Below, in pieces: positions 22,553 to 34,493 of a stretch of DNA of 64,000 nt. A model generated the notes under the pieces. The model did not search any database, was not told the DNA's origin, and saw only the letters and a program-made list of their open reading frames with translations. A program made the position numbers and the translations under genes. This stretch comes from Gonium pectorale. Lineage: Eukaryota > Chlorophyta > Chlorophyceae > Chlamydomonadales > Volvocaceae. The stretch lies in contig LSYV01000004.1 in the NCBI GenBank assembly GCA_001584585.1, positions 3,260,950-3,324,949 on the forward strand, read 5' to 3'. How positions within the stretch are numbered: the stretch's first letter is position 1; each line of letters starts with the position of its first letter.

Positions 22553-23868
22553 AGATGTTGCACTTTCTGCAGTGCCCATCGAGATCCAGCAGCCAGATAT
22601 CGCCGGCCCCTTTGCCGCTTCGTGGTTCACGCCCTGCATCGTGAGTGCACTTGTCGAGCTGCATGTGCCGATGCTTAGAGCCCCACCCACGCTCGTCACG
22701 TGTGCTGCACGTATTTGCACCGTTCTTGCCCGTCGGGCCTGGCTTCTTGGGTACGGCGACGTTGCCTCCACCTCGTCCAGCACCTTGACCATCCCATACT
22801 CCACTACCGGTGGCAGGTGGCGGTAGTTGGCCCCTGCCAAGCTCACGTTGCCCCAGCTAGCCCGCCGTCGCCACCGAATCTTCCCGCCGGTCGCGCCGCC
22901 CCGAAGCTGGATGCCCTCTGCCCCAGCCCACCAAAGCTTGCGCGCGGCTGCTGCTGCGTCGCACGGGGCGCCAGCTGCCCCAAACCGACTCCGTCCAGCG
23001 AGTCCTGCACCGGCGGGCCTCCCTCACCCTGGCCGTCACCGAATAGCTCCTGCAGCTGCTGCTGCGGCGCCCCCAAGCTGGATGGTCCCTGCCCCAGCTC
23101 ACCGCCGCAACCCACCCTTCCCGCCGGTCGCGGCGGCGGCGGTGCACAGGTTGCGGGCAGCTCCAAACCGCCTCCGCCGAACCACGGCAGCGGTTGTGCC
23201 GATGGGCCTCCCTGCCCCTGGCCGCCACTCAAGAGATCCAGTGGCAGCTGTGAATGCGCCTGCTCCCACGCCCTGCCCCTGGCAACCGACAGCGAATGGC
23301 AGCGGTGACGACTGGTGACGACCCCCTCACCGAGGCTACCTTGAGGCGCTGTGCCGCCAGCCTGTGACGGCGCGAGCAGAGGCGCTGTGGGAACGCCCCC
23401 CTGCTGTGGGAGTTGAGGCGCACGGCCATCCGGTGGTGCGACAACAGGCATCTCGACAGGCCGCTGCGGCTGCTGAAGCGCCGCTAGCCGTAGGGCGCTC
23501 TTTTGCCTTGCAGCTACCCAATAGGCACCTCGCGGCTGCAGCAGCAACAGCGGGTTCAGCTAATGCAGAAACCGCAGCAGCGGTGGTTGATGTTGGCCAG
23601 CAGTGTGACTCGGGATAGACGGGGCGGCAGCACCAGACGCTGTAAAGAAGTCTGTGATGGTCCGCTGGCCGCTGCCCGTGGCTGGAGGCCGCCGGAGGCG
23701 CCGAACGCTGGCGAACTGCAGCAGCAATTGCAAGGCGAGCCTGCGGTGTGAGTGGAGCTCGCGCAGCCGGTGTGAGAAGTCGCTGAACGATGTGCCCTCG
23801 ACGTCGTCCCGGTTTAGCTGCGCCCTCAAGGAGCTCCTGACGGCGAGGGCGAGGGTGAACAGGGACAT
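22553..23868 (-). pseudogene. Degenerate ORF: PIP-box-like motif, Gly/Gln-rich repeats, CxxC segment (possible transposon gene)
   Basis: Three consecutive minus-strand frames look coding but are offset. First, ATG 23868 to stop 23560 (102 aa) is a helical segment with SDFSHRLRELHSHRRLALQL followed by QRTITDFF at 23667-23644, which fits the PCNA-binding consensus Q-x-x-I-x-x-F-F. Second, the frame to 22843 holds two related Gly/Gln/Pro-rich repeats (LGQGPSSLGAPQQQLQELF and related). Third, the frame from about 22840 to 22553 reads NVAVPKKPGPTGKNGANTC and WLLDLDGHCRKCNIYYEYG, ending at a GTGAGG donor-like site. Either introns or frameshifts join them. No transposase or known gene was recognised. 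Confidence 0.3.
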
Positions 23869-24488
23869 ACGTAGGTGGAGGCCATGTGGTACACACGCCC
23901 CTCGGTAGAAGGTGCGCGTTGCAGCTATAACAGCACCCGCAACACCTGCCTGGCCTCTTTGGGTAAATCCGGCTCCTCGGCTCCATGCTCGGGCAACAGT
24001 TGGCCAGGCGCTCCGGTGGCCGTCTCAAGTCGCCCGGGCCCACCGCTGCCACCACCATCATTGTCGTAGGAGCGACACATGCAGTGCCTGGCACCCCAGG
24101 CGCAACACCAAGCGCCAGACCAGCAGCAGCCGTTGCGCTGCGCGGGATCAGAGAGTAGTACAGGTCGGGATGAGTACACGGCCTCCTAAGCAGCCTAAAC
24201 GACCAACGCAACGTAGTTAGCTTACCCCGTCGCCCTGACACGGCATGCCGCCGAACCAGCCGCCGATGCCTGGCAGTTGGAGGCAAAACGCCCCGTCTCG
24301 ACGACGTGTCCATTTTTGGGGTGGGAGACTATCCGCCCAAAGGAAGCCGTCTGTCGAATCATATCATACGATAGAGGCCTTGTTGAAGAAGGCTCAACGC
24401 GAGCGTACGAGCCCCAATCGTACATTCCCGAAACCACAAAACTCCCCCACAAAAACCGTTTTGACAACATGTTAGTCATTATGGTAGT

Positions 24489-26582
24489 ATGTCAGGGCGT
24501 CCCCTGCAGAGAAGTATGGACAGGCTTCAAGCGGCCTCCGAGCGCGTCGTAGAGCTCTACCTGGGTGATTCTAAACTGGCCAGAATCCTGGCAGCCATTC
24601 TGTACCATTTTCCGGACGAAGCCTTAGAGGTGAGGGTGATTAGGCCTTTGGATTGGTGCCCAACACCAGCCACAAGTGATTTGTGCCCGCAGAAGCTTGT
24701 TACGACTTTGGAAGCGCTGCAGCGCGTGCAGGAGCCACCAAGCGTACAGAAGGACTTCGTGGAGAGCTATCTTAAACAAATTCGTTCTGGTGAGTGCTGC
24801 TTTATCGGTTCGGCCCTGTGCGAGGAGCAGCCTTCACAGCTCACGCTCTGTGCCTACCGCGCAGCGAAACCGTCGGCCTCTTCAACTGTTTCAAGTAGGT
24901 AGCATGGTCCGGACGCAGGGTTTGCGTGGTGATAGCTCTTCGGGCCTGCCGCTGGCGCTGAGAAGCCTAAAAGGGGGATGCCTTGCAATTCGGTGCAAAT
25001 TGCTCTGTCCAGAGTGCACGTCAGCAGTTCAGCCTGCTCTGGCAAGCTGCACAGTTTCTTCACCCCGCACCCCTATGCGCAGGCTCGCGTGAAGGCGCAG
25101 CGACTGCTGGATCGGGTGTGGGCGGCGCGGTGGACGCAGCTGGTGGGTTGTCATGGGTTGTGGACACGAGGGTCCAAGCACGTGCACAGCAGGCAAATGG
25201 AAGGGGTTGTGATGCAAGGAGGCGCTGGGTTTATGGGCACACTAGCACGCCTTCGGTATATGGTGTGTATAGTGTATACGGGAGCAACACGCGGTCGCAG
25301 GGGTTCGTCAGGGGTGCGCGTTCTGTGCGGGAGCCATGCAACGCCTGCTTTCGAAAGAATGTGATGGATTGTGCAGAGGGGCCCTGCGGTACAGGGCGGG
25401 CCCGAATCTGGGATAAGCTCATGTTCAGTTGCACGGTTGTGGGTGCGACAGGTGGACTGGCGGGCCGCGGTCCCCGCTTGCAGCTTCTGGGCTGCGATTT
25501 GCAGCAGGGGCTCCGTACGTGTCTTTCATGGATGCGGCCATGCCTGCGGGCCTCAGCATGTACGACTCCATCGCGCAGAGTCATCGTCCACGCCGCGTGC
25601 GGATGGAACTGCCTTCCATCCCGTATTACGCATGCAAGCACTTGCACTGAAAGTCGCACCGTTTGCGGCTTGGCCCGCATGCGACTGGCAGCCCGCCTGG
25701 AACCTGCACGTGCTCGTGCTTGTGACGTACCTCCTCCGCGCAAGTTCCTGACCTGCGGCGTGTGTGCCCCTGCAATTTCCCGATGCAGGCGCGGCTGGTC
25801 CCTCGAGCGCGACGCCAGCTGCGGCGTGTGAGTGTGAGCAAGGGGCTTGGCTGATCATGCAAGTTCTAAACAGGGTTGGGGCTATGGGCTATGGGGTTGC
25901 AAAAGGCCTGACAGGCGCGCGCCGCCACGCGTGATCCGTCGTGCTCTCACCCTGCACACCGCTGACGCAGACCCTGGCTCGCCCCTTGCAGCGCACGCAG
26001 GCGCGTCCGCCGGCGCCCGGGGATGGATGGCGACGCCTCTGCTGTCGAAGTTCGCGGAGCAGCACATGGTGAGCGGTTTTGCTTTAACGGCTCGATAGGA
26101 GAGGGGCGGGGATTGGGAGTACCGTTTGTACTAGCACGCTTGTGCTTTGAGGAGAGCTGAAAAGGGCGGGTTCCAGGGGTTTTCCTAGAGCATGAGCAGA
26201 GGTTACGTAGTGAACGCGGGCGCGGTTTGGACAAACATTTGGCGCGGACTGGGGCTCTGCAGCAGGAACCCCCCGCTTGCGCACAGCTTGCTTGGCCCTC
26301 ACGCCAACCCCTCAGGCCTTCCCCACTTCGCGTTCACCAAAGGGCTACGAGAAGCTCAAGACGTCCTAACAACCTACACGCATACAATGACACGGAGGAC
26401 ACGGCGGCTGGACATCGTGGTACTCGTGGTGCTGCGTGTGCGCTGGCGGCATGGGGATGAGGCAGCTCCAGACGGGCGGGGTGGTGCTCGTGGCCAGTGG
26501 CGTTGTGGCAATTGCTGCCATAGTGCTGGACTGCCTGTGGCTTTGTGTGGAATGGTGTAGATTGGTGTGTGGTGTTTCATAA
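24489..26582 (+). CDS. Small predicted tail-anchored protein of unknown function
   Basis: Seven-exon model with consistent phases: 24489-24629, 24693-24789, 24863-24892, 25033-25142, 25789-25825, 25971-26068 and 26472-26582, giving about 207 aa. Exon 1 starts at an ATG (MSGRPLQRSMDRLQAASERV) and has YLGDSKLARILAAILYHF. Exon 2 is helical (KLVTTLEALQRVQEP and FVESYLKQIRS). Exon 4 has HSFFTPHPYAQARVKAQRLL and exon 6 WMATPLLSKFAEQHM. The last exon is strongly hydrophobic (TGGVVLVASGVVAIAAIVLD) and ends 16 residues later, as in tail-anchored proteins. Exons 1, 2 and 4 are the most convincing; exons 3 and 5 were chosen partly for phase. No family was recognised. Confidence 0.38.
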
Positions 26583-27086
26583 CGACGCTTTGCCGACAGT
26601 CGGGGCTTGTGGGCGACATCTGCGGTCGCTGCGGTGGTGGCCTTCCAGGGCCGGTCTTGTGGGCCAGGTTGCGGACAGCAGTTAGCCGGCACGGCCAGTG
26701 GAGAGCCTTCCTGAGTAATTGGATTGTTGTAGCTGAGACTGGGGCAAAGACAGTGAATGCCCAAGGTGCAACCTGTCCGATGCGCCTCCGGAGATGTTGG
26801 AACACAGTCACTAGCATATCTGGTACGGCGCGCATGATTCGGAGATGTCGCTTTGGAGAGCGCTTAACCATCTTAGTCTGCGGCCGGGCAAGTGCCCAAG
26901 GGCCGGTCCTTGTAGAGGGCAGCGCAGGGCGCATGGGCCAACGCCGTCCTTCAGTGCTGCACCACTGCTACGCGTGGCGGACGTGCCAGCTACAGGGGTC
27001 AGGGCTGCCTCCGGGATCACGCTGCTCGACGGCGGCAGCTGCGGAAGGGGTGGGGGCGGCGGATGCAAAGCGGCTGTGGCTGGCCA
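26583..27086. other. Intergenic / possible 3' UTR
   Basis: Between the last exon of the tentative tail-anchored gene and the LINE poly(A) tract. Overlapping open frames on both strands; no motif seen. Confidence 0.35.
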
Positions 27087-27395
27087 TTTTTTTTTCTGTG
27101 GAAAGGTTACAGGCGGAAAGGCGAGAAAGGNNNNNNNNNNNNNNNNNNNNAGGCGGAAAGGCGAGAAAGGGCGCAGACAGCGGGAGGGACATGCAGCCCT
27201 CCCGTGATGAGAACCACCGAAACCCTGCCCTAACTACAGTGCACCACGGCGGCCAAGACCAAACACCGACGGCACACACAAGAAGAGAAGGAACCCTGCA
27301 CCTAAAGACCACAGAACAGGAAGGCAGAAAGACGAAAAGAAAGGAAAGGAGACGCTGACCACCAGGACAAGAGAGAAACAGACCATGGCGATCGC
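27087..27395 (-). mobile_element. LINE 3' end (5'-truncated) with poly(A)-like tail and internal gap
   Basis: Read on the minus strand, this matches the 3' UTR of the plus-strand LINE at about 14690-14955. Shared blocks include GGTGCAGGG-type and CCTTTCC-rich pieces, CTTTCTCGCCTTTCCGCCT and CCTTTCCACAG. Here CCACAG is followed by about nine A residues (a T-run at 27089-27097 on the plus strand), a polyadenylated end typical of LINE insertion. It is interrupted by the N gap at 27131-27150. Confidence 0.7.
27131..27150. other. Assembly gap (20 N) flanked by a 20-bp direct repeat
   Basis: The 20 bases AGGCGGAAAGGCGAGAAAGG occur immediately left (27111-27130) and immediately right (27151-27170) of the 20 N. 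This is the expected signature of two overlapping contig ends joined without merging. Confidence 0.95.
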
Positions 27396-28457
27396 TGGCG
27401 GTGAGGGGCGGCTCCTGGACTCCCGGGCCCTGTGGTTCGACATGGGCGGTGGCCGACATGCCGATGTCCGGCGGCGCTGGATCCTGCTGCCATGCAGCTG
27501 CCGCCAGCATGGCGACGGCGGCTCTACCGGCTGTGGGCGCCCCTGCGGCGGCAGCTCCGCCGCCGTCGTCGCCGTCCACGGTCACCGTGCATCCGGGCTG
27601 CCGCACTCCGCAGGGAGCCGACGAGCTGACGCACGCGCGCCCACGCTGTGCCGCCGCCGCGGCCGCGGTGCCACCCTGCCGGCACTGCAGCGTGGGGGCC
27701 GGGCCAGGGCCGTAGTATCCCGCGGAGGTAGGTGGAGACGGCGGAGGCCGCTGTGGCGGAAGCTGCGGCGCCCGTGACGCTGATGTCCTTCCCGGTGCAG
27801 CCGCTACAGAACGCCGCCGTCGCGGCGCTGCAGCGGCACCTGCGGCTGCTGTTGGTGCATCCCTGGCCCGCAGCGCCTACACCGCCATCGCGGCCGCTGC
27901 GGCGCCGCTGCGGCTTTGCGCGTCTGGCGTCGCCACCGGGGAGTCGCAGCCGCAGCCAGCCATAAGCCAGTGTGCATCTCTAGCCACCCAACCAGCAGTT
28001 GAGCTATGCGCGGCCGAGGGACGGGTACGGCAAGACCACTGGGTAAGACCTGCTGGAGAGAGTACCCGAGAGGCCGAGAGTCTCGCAAGCAGGCCACCGG
28101 AAATTAAACGTCCTAAGGGCACGCTGCTGTAGGCGCGTTCTCAAGCGCGTTCTCTGTCATTCCCTCCCTCCGCCCTCGTCACCGGCCCGGAGACGACACG
28201 GGTTTGTACGACGTGTGTGGCTCGGGACAATGACCTCGGCCATGCTGCATTCCGATGCAGCGAGAGAACTCACATAGCTTTCAGTCAGCATTTGCCGCAA
28301 AGATCGCGGCCAGACTATTGTACAAAGGCGCAATTGCTCTGCACATCAATATTCGCGCTTCAGTTAAAGGATATTGATATACTAACGCAAGCAAACTGGT
28401 CAGTCGCCTCAGGAACAATAGAGAAGCTCATGTTGTAACTGCTCATACGCACGCGGG
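27396..28457. other. Ala-rich sequence of uncertain coding status
   Basis: From about 27410 to 28132 a plus frame is open except for one TAG near 27714. It includes HPGCRTPQGADELTHARPRC, a CRHC pair, and SAYTAIAAAAAPLRLCAS before a TAG near 28130. This could be exons of an undetected gene invaded by the LINE, or chance. 28133-28457 is the likely upstream region of the next gene. Confidence 0.25.
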
Positions 28458-31400
28458 ATGAAGACCTTTGGCGGACAATGCTCTTCATTCGTGGGGGCCG
28501 TGCAAGGCCAACGCGCTGCGCTGTTGCCATGCAAGGGCAGCATGCTGCACCGGAGACCAGGCCGTTCACGATGCCTCACAGCTCGGGCCATGTTTGACGA
28601 GATGGAGGCGTTCACAAACCTCTTGTCCCCTGGGGCTGCCAGGTACGCATGCCCTGGCGGGGTAGGGGCCTACAGGATGTTGGGGGTGCACCCCTGCTGT
28701 TGTGGAGCCGGGTGGAGACGAGTCTGGGAGAGTCCCAGAAACCTACCCCGCACAACCATCGCTAATCCTCCGCCCCCCAAACCCGACAGTGTGGTCACAG
28801 CAGTGATTGCGGCGACGTCCGTCAGCATAAACCTCTACGGCGGCCTCCTTACGGAGCGCAAACGGGCTGAAATTGCCAAGCAGGTGCGCTTAGCGCCCAT
28901 GCGGTTAGCTGCTAACCCACACACGAACGCATGTGCGATGCTTGATGTCCGCTCATGGACCGCCTAGGTTCGACGGCCGCCGCTGCACTCCCCGCACGCC
29001 CCCGACCGGCGGCACCAGCCCCCCCCCACCTCCTAGCTACCGCCCTCCGCCGTCACCGCTCCTCCCAAACAACCATAAACCAGCCATCGTAACCCCTCCA
29101 CCCCCTACCCCCCTTCCTCCGCCCCCCTCTCCCCCCGCCCGCCCGCTCGCCATACACCCCCCCACCGGCTGTCCGCCGCAGGTGGAGCGTGAGCGGCAGG
29201 CGGCCATGCAGATGAAGGAGATGCGCTCGCTGGTGGCGCGGTACCGCGGCCCGCTGCTGGAGGCGGCCGTTGACCTGGAGTCGCGGCTTGTGGCGGTGGC
29301 CACGGGGCGCAGCACGCGCGGTGGCGGGCGCGGCGTGGTGGAGGAGGAGGTGCTGTACACGCTCTTCACCATCGCACAGTTCCTGGGCTTCGTGGAGCTG
29401 GTGCGGCGCGAGGGGCCCCGGGAGCGGTCCTTCCTGCAGCAGGGCAACCCACAGGTGGGTGCACCGGTGCGAGGGCGTGTGTGGGTGCGTGTGTGTATAT
29501 GTGCGCACGCCGGCACCGGCGCCGGCCTTGGGGCGTGGCTTCGTTATGCGGGGAGGCGCAGAATGGGGGCGGGTGATGCGGAACCCGGCACGGCAGCCGC
29601 TGGTGTGCGTGCCCGCGCGTGAGTGGGGCCGGGCGAGCAACGGAATTTATCGTTGAGTGCTGGGCGCCACGCGTTGGGCCGCAGGCGTGGGCGGCGGGTG
29701 GAGGGCTGGCAGGGAGAAAGGGAGGGAGGGAGGGACGGTGTTGCGAAAGAACTGGGGGCCGCGCAGGAGGCGTGAGGTGAAGGGAGGGAGGCGCTGCTCC
29801 CGCGCTGCTGCCCCACGCTGCCCCGGGTGCAGGGCAGTGAAGCGGCAGCCATCCGCAGCCGCGCGGGCCGTGCGGCCGAAGGCGTACCACGTGGGCGCCC
29901 ACGTCCCTCCGTCACATTTCCCCAACAAATGACCACTGACCAGACTGCAATTTAGCTGCTAGATGCCTTGCGTTGCCGGGCCTCGGTCAAGTCAAACGCT
30001 GCCAAAAGCTAATTAACACAATCTCGCCACAAATGCGGCGTTGAATGCCTTGTGTTTCCCCTTGAGACGCCAACTGACAGAGTCCTCCCCTGCCCCGCAC
30101 CCTGCCCTGCCTCCCGCCCTGCTTCCGGACCCAGGGCACCGACACGCTGGCCAACCTGCTGGAGGGCTTCCGCTTCATCCTCTGCGCCCACCCCTCGGCG
30201 CTGCAGGTGGGGAACCGCGGGCCAGCGGCAGGGGCTTAGGCTGCGCTCCGCAGTTCGCGGCTTGGGGTGAAACGCAGGGGCCACGGGTCCAGATGTAAAT
30301 TAGGCGTTGCAAACGGCGTCGTCGACACTCGACGTGTTGCCCTGCATGCGCGCCCCCGTGTGATGCCTCGTTGAGGCGCGCGGCCCGCGCGTTCTTCCGC
30401 ACTGTCCCAGGTTTGCTTTTTGGACTTCCCGCCCGCTCGTGTCAGGCGGTCTCGGGTTGCGGCCACGACTGCGTGACCGGGTTGCCGTGCAGCAACTGAC
30501 GCTTCCAGCACCAATAAAGGGCCCTTTCGCCCCCTCGGTTCCCTCGCTTCCGGCGGCAGGCGTGGTACGACGAGGGCGACGCGCGTGGCCACCCCGGAGC
30601 GCGCAGCCGCCCAGGGACCCCCTACCGGGAGTTGGCCCTGTCGTTGCAGGCCAGGGCGGCCGGCGCCGCTGCCGGCACCGCCGCCACCGCCGTTGCCGAC
30701 AGCAATGGCAGCGCCAGCGTCAGTGGCGCCGGCAATGGCTCCTGGAGCGGCAATGGGGCCAGTGCCAGCAACGGCAACGGCGTCGCAGCTCCCGGCAACG
30801 GGAGATGGGAGTACGGGTCCAGGCCGGTGCAGAACGCCGCGAACAACTACGATGCGGTCAGCACGGGTGGCGTCTCCAGCAGCGGCACGGCCTACAGCAG
30901 CAACGGTAATGGCCATGGCAACGGCAACGGTCTCAGTGGCGGGGCAGCGAGCGGCTTGGAGCGCGACGGGTGGCCGATGGCGCAATATCCGGGCCCGGGG
31001 GCTGCCTCCACCAGTAGCAGCCGGGAAAGCGGCGGCGGCGGCGGCGGGGCCAGCGGCGGCAAGCCCCGTGGAGACTGGGCGGGCGGCAACGTGCTGCACA
31101 TGTCCCGTGGGACGCAGCGGGCGGTGGGCAGCTTCATGATCATAACGCCCATGGGTGGGTGCGCTTGGGTTTGTGTGTGTGCGTGTGTGCGGACCGGGCG
31201 GTAGGGTACTGCTGTCCTGTTTTCTATAGCTGGGTTTGCGGAGGTAGGAGGAGGGTGGGCGCGGAGTCTGGATGCCAGTAGGAACTCAGCCATCAAAGAG
31301 GCACAGTCGTCTTCCAATATTAAAGGATCAGCGCACTGAGCGCGTCCCTGTCCCTCCCCCCGCCCCCACCCCCACACAGGCGCTCCGCGGCACTACACGC

Positions 31401-33305
31401 TGTCCTACAGCGACTTTTACCGCCGCTTCTACTCGGACCCCTCATTCGCCGCCTGGCTGCAGCCCATCTTTGAGGACCTGGTGGGGCCGGGGCAGTGGGC
31501 CAAGCTGGGCCGTCCGCCTGCCGGGGTGCCTTCCCGTGCAGGTCCCCCTGCCCCACCCGGGACCGCCACACCACGGAGCGCGCGCCGCTGTACTTCACGT
31601 CGTCCCCTGCGGCCTGGGGGTAGTTCAGGGGTTTCTGACCGGCCGGCCGTGGCTCGTGAACTTGAGCCCGCGTTCTCATGTCGCTTAAGCGCCGAGCGCG
31701 ATGTTCTATGCCGCCGCCGTCACTGACCTGACCCTGTCCCACGCTGTGTCCCCCTTGTCGCCATGACCCCTCCTACCGCCCCGTCTCCCTCGCCCCCCAA
31801 AGGTCCGCCTGACCGCCATCCCCGGCGGCTGGCCCGGCGTGGGACCCTTCCCCGTTAACGGCTGGACGCGGCTGCTGCTGCTGCAGCAGCTGCTGGTGGA
31901 CACCATCGATCTGCTGGACCCCTTCATGGTGCGCACCTCGGCGGAGCACCGCTTGAGGCTGGCGCCCATCGCGTACGCGCCGCTGCCCAGCGTGAGTGGG
32001 GGTTGGGAATGAACAGGGCGGGGGCCGGGAAGGAGGCGGGGAGAGGGGGAAGAAAGGGGGGTTATTCAGTCCGTTTGCAAAAGCTGACTGATGACCGTCG
32101 AGCAGAGAATCGTTGACCCGTTCATACCAGAGCATCAAACTTGGCTTCTGGCGGCCGCGCCGCGGAGCGGGCGCGGCCCGGAGTCGAGCCGCCAGTCAAG
32201 AAAGGGGGGATGTCAGTGGAACGGTAAAGGGGGAAGGTAGCGGCGTGTGTGTGGGGGGGGGGCGAGAGCGTTATGCGAAGTCCGTGGATTGGGTGGGGTG
32301 AGGAGCACAGACGTGCGGGGGCGCGGGGCGAGGGAGGACGCCGCGACAGCCGTGACAACGATATAGCACTTGAAAGCACTGGGTGAGCCCTGGTCATAGT
32401 CACCCCAGCAGCATTCGTCGTCAGTGCCCCCCCCCCCCTCTTGCCCCACTTCTTGACTCGGTTGACCTGCACATTGCACGGGTGCTGCCCCGCAGGCCGA
32501 GTCGTACAAGGAGCGGTTGCGGGTGCTGGAGAGCATGGCCGACACGGTGGTTCCCTCCATGAACTCGGTGGGTGGGCACTCGTGGAGCGCCTGCGAAGCT
32601 CCTTCCCTGGGCACCTCCATTCGTCTGCATAGTGTGCTAAACGAGTCGCAGCGCGCTACGGGCCTTGCCTTACGAATGTTGCCTTGGCACGACAGCTGAT
32701 GGGATAACAAGGGGAATCCCTAAATCCGTATTCGAGATGCCGCTACTTGCGGCCGTCGCAGCGGGACCGTACGACATGTCCACCTTGTATATCGCCCTCG
32801 CTGCCCTCCCCAGGCATACCTCCGGGTTGGCTGGGCCCGCAACGCCCGCGACGGCCACCCCAACGAGTACCTCGGCCCCAACGCCCACTCGGGCGACAAG
32901 CTGTCTTACCTATCGGGGGGTGCCAGCCCGCCGGGCGCCGGCAGCGGCGGCGGTGCCGGCAGGCCCGACGGCAAGGACGGCGGCAGCGTGGCGGTGCGGG
33001 CGGCGTACGAGCGCGGCGCGGCGGGCATGTCATTCGGGAGCCTGGATGAGAGCGACACGGGTGTGGGCATCCCGTACTATGTTGGGGACGGCCCCGCAGT
33101 CACGGCGGGCACCGGCGGCGCCTCCGCGGTCGGATTGGGCGGGGTTGCCGGCGGCGCGGCAGCGGTGAGTCCCGGGGGTCTCCGGCCGCCGATGTCAGGG
33201 TCGGGCGCGGGTAGCGGCCCGCGCTACAGCTTGTTGGACCGTGGCGGTGGGGCGGATGGCGGCGGTGGCGGCGCGGGCGCGGGCATCCCGCCGCCCCACT
33301 GGTGA
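28458..33305 (+). CDS. Conserved-looking membrane-anchored protein of unknown function
   Basis: Nine exons with matching phases: 28458-28642, 28790-28883, 29182-29454, 30135-30206, 30560-31154, 31380-31525, 31803-31991, 32496-32567 and 32814-33305, about 705 aa. An N-terminal Ser/Arg/Ala leader (MKTFGGQCSSFVGAV..., ending LTARAM) could be a plastid transit peptide. A hydrophobic segment VVTAVIAATSVSINLYGG follows, then a charged helix, MRSLVARYRGPLLEAAVDLE, EEEVLYTLFTIAQFLGFVEL, a Gly/Asn/Ser-rich linker, RGTQRAVGSFMI, YSDFYRRFYSDPSFAAWL and LLQQLLVDTIDLLDPFM. The tail is Gly-rich. The RYRGPLL...YTLFTIAQFLGFVE-type core resembles a family of uncharacterised plant/algal proteins I cannot name. 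The exon 6 donor is ambiguous (31525, or 31480). Confidence 0.65.
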
Positions 33306-34493
33306 GTGTCGGCGCCGTATATGGCAGTCCTCTGGGTCCCTGCGAGGATGCGTGCGGGGGCAGCGGCGGGCGTCGAGGAGTGCCGCTGGCTGTTGCAGCA
33401 GTGGTGGGCGTTGAAGTGGCGCGTGAGTCATCCTGAACTGAGAGCGCCTGTATTGTTGGGTTGGCGGTGTGTTGCGTGAGTCGGGTATATGTAATCTGCT
33501 GATTTAAGAGTGGAGTATGTCGAGCACTGACTATCGACTATCGCACCACAGCAATGCGTGCTGTCGCCGACCACTGGGGGATTTTGTCATGTATTCGCCT
33601 GCGGGTGGCGGTGCAGGTGCCGGCAGGCTCCATGCCTGGAGTGGACTATCCTTCTGAGGTTTTTGAGTTTTGTCGTATGCGGGCATGAGCGTCCACGTGT
33701 CGAGCGTTTCTTGTATCGAGGGCAGATGGTTGTTGAAGTGGCGTATCGCGAGTGCGTTGCGCGTGTCGGTTGTCTTATGTGTGCTTGGAGTGGCTGACGT
33801 GAAGGGTCCAACCCAACTGAGCAAGTGAGCAGGGCTGTCATGTGCACAGTAAGCTTTACGTACCGTACGCACACGGGGCTCAATGCCCGTGCACCTGCCA
33901 TACCCTTGAGGGTTGTCCTTTTGTCAAGTGGGCATACCGGTACAATGTAGTTGTGGAGCGTAGGTACAGGCGTTAGCTATGTGCTAGCACGCATGTGCGG
34001 GGGGCGTGGACAGCTTGGTGGATGAGCCGGCCCGGACTCCTGGCGACCAGAGAGCGCATTGAGAGCAGAAACGCTTACTACACATCTACTGCATTCCAGT
34101 ATTTCTCGACACCATGCACTGAGGGTTGAGTCCGTGCCGAATCGTGCTTTTGGTGCTGTTCCGGTCAAAGCATTGTGCAGGTACATGATCTGTGGGGTGA
34201 CACCGGATGTGTAGGCGTTGTTTGGCGTTGTGCACTCGTCTGTAGACCTGATGTCGTGCGCTCGACCCTCCAAACTGTGTTGTGTTGAGGTGAAGCCGGG
34301 CCATCTCAGCCGCCTTCACGGTTCAGCGCCATCCTCCGTCTCCCCAGTGTTGTAACAACGCTGGTGCATTCTTCTTTCTACGCCCCCCCGCCCCTCATGC
34401 CCTGTGTCCTCGGAGACGCCTTCGAGACGCCTTGCAGTAGGCCCGTCCTCGACTCTTCTTCAACGTGCGGCGGTGCAGAGCGGCTACACCGCC
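33306..34493. other. Convergent intergenic region
   Basis: About 1.2 kb between two convergent stop codons. It presumably holds both 3' UTRs. It is relatively AT-rich for this window and no gene or repeat was recognised. Confidence 0.5.
33490..33494 (+). terminator. Poly(A) signal TGTAA of the 28.5-33.3 kb gene
   Basis: TGTAA, the usual volvocine polyadenylation signal, lies 185 bases after the TGA at 33303-33305 in ATATGTAATC. Confidence 0.5.

Noticed and set aside
21348..22664. 438-codon minus-strand ORF
   Set aside because: Only the first few dozen codons look coding and they end at a GTGAGG donor-like site; the rest is Arg/Pro/His-rich without motifs, as expected for chance ORFs in this base composition.
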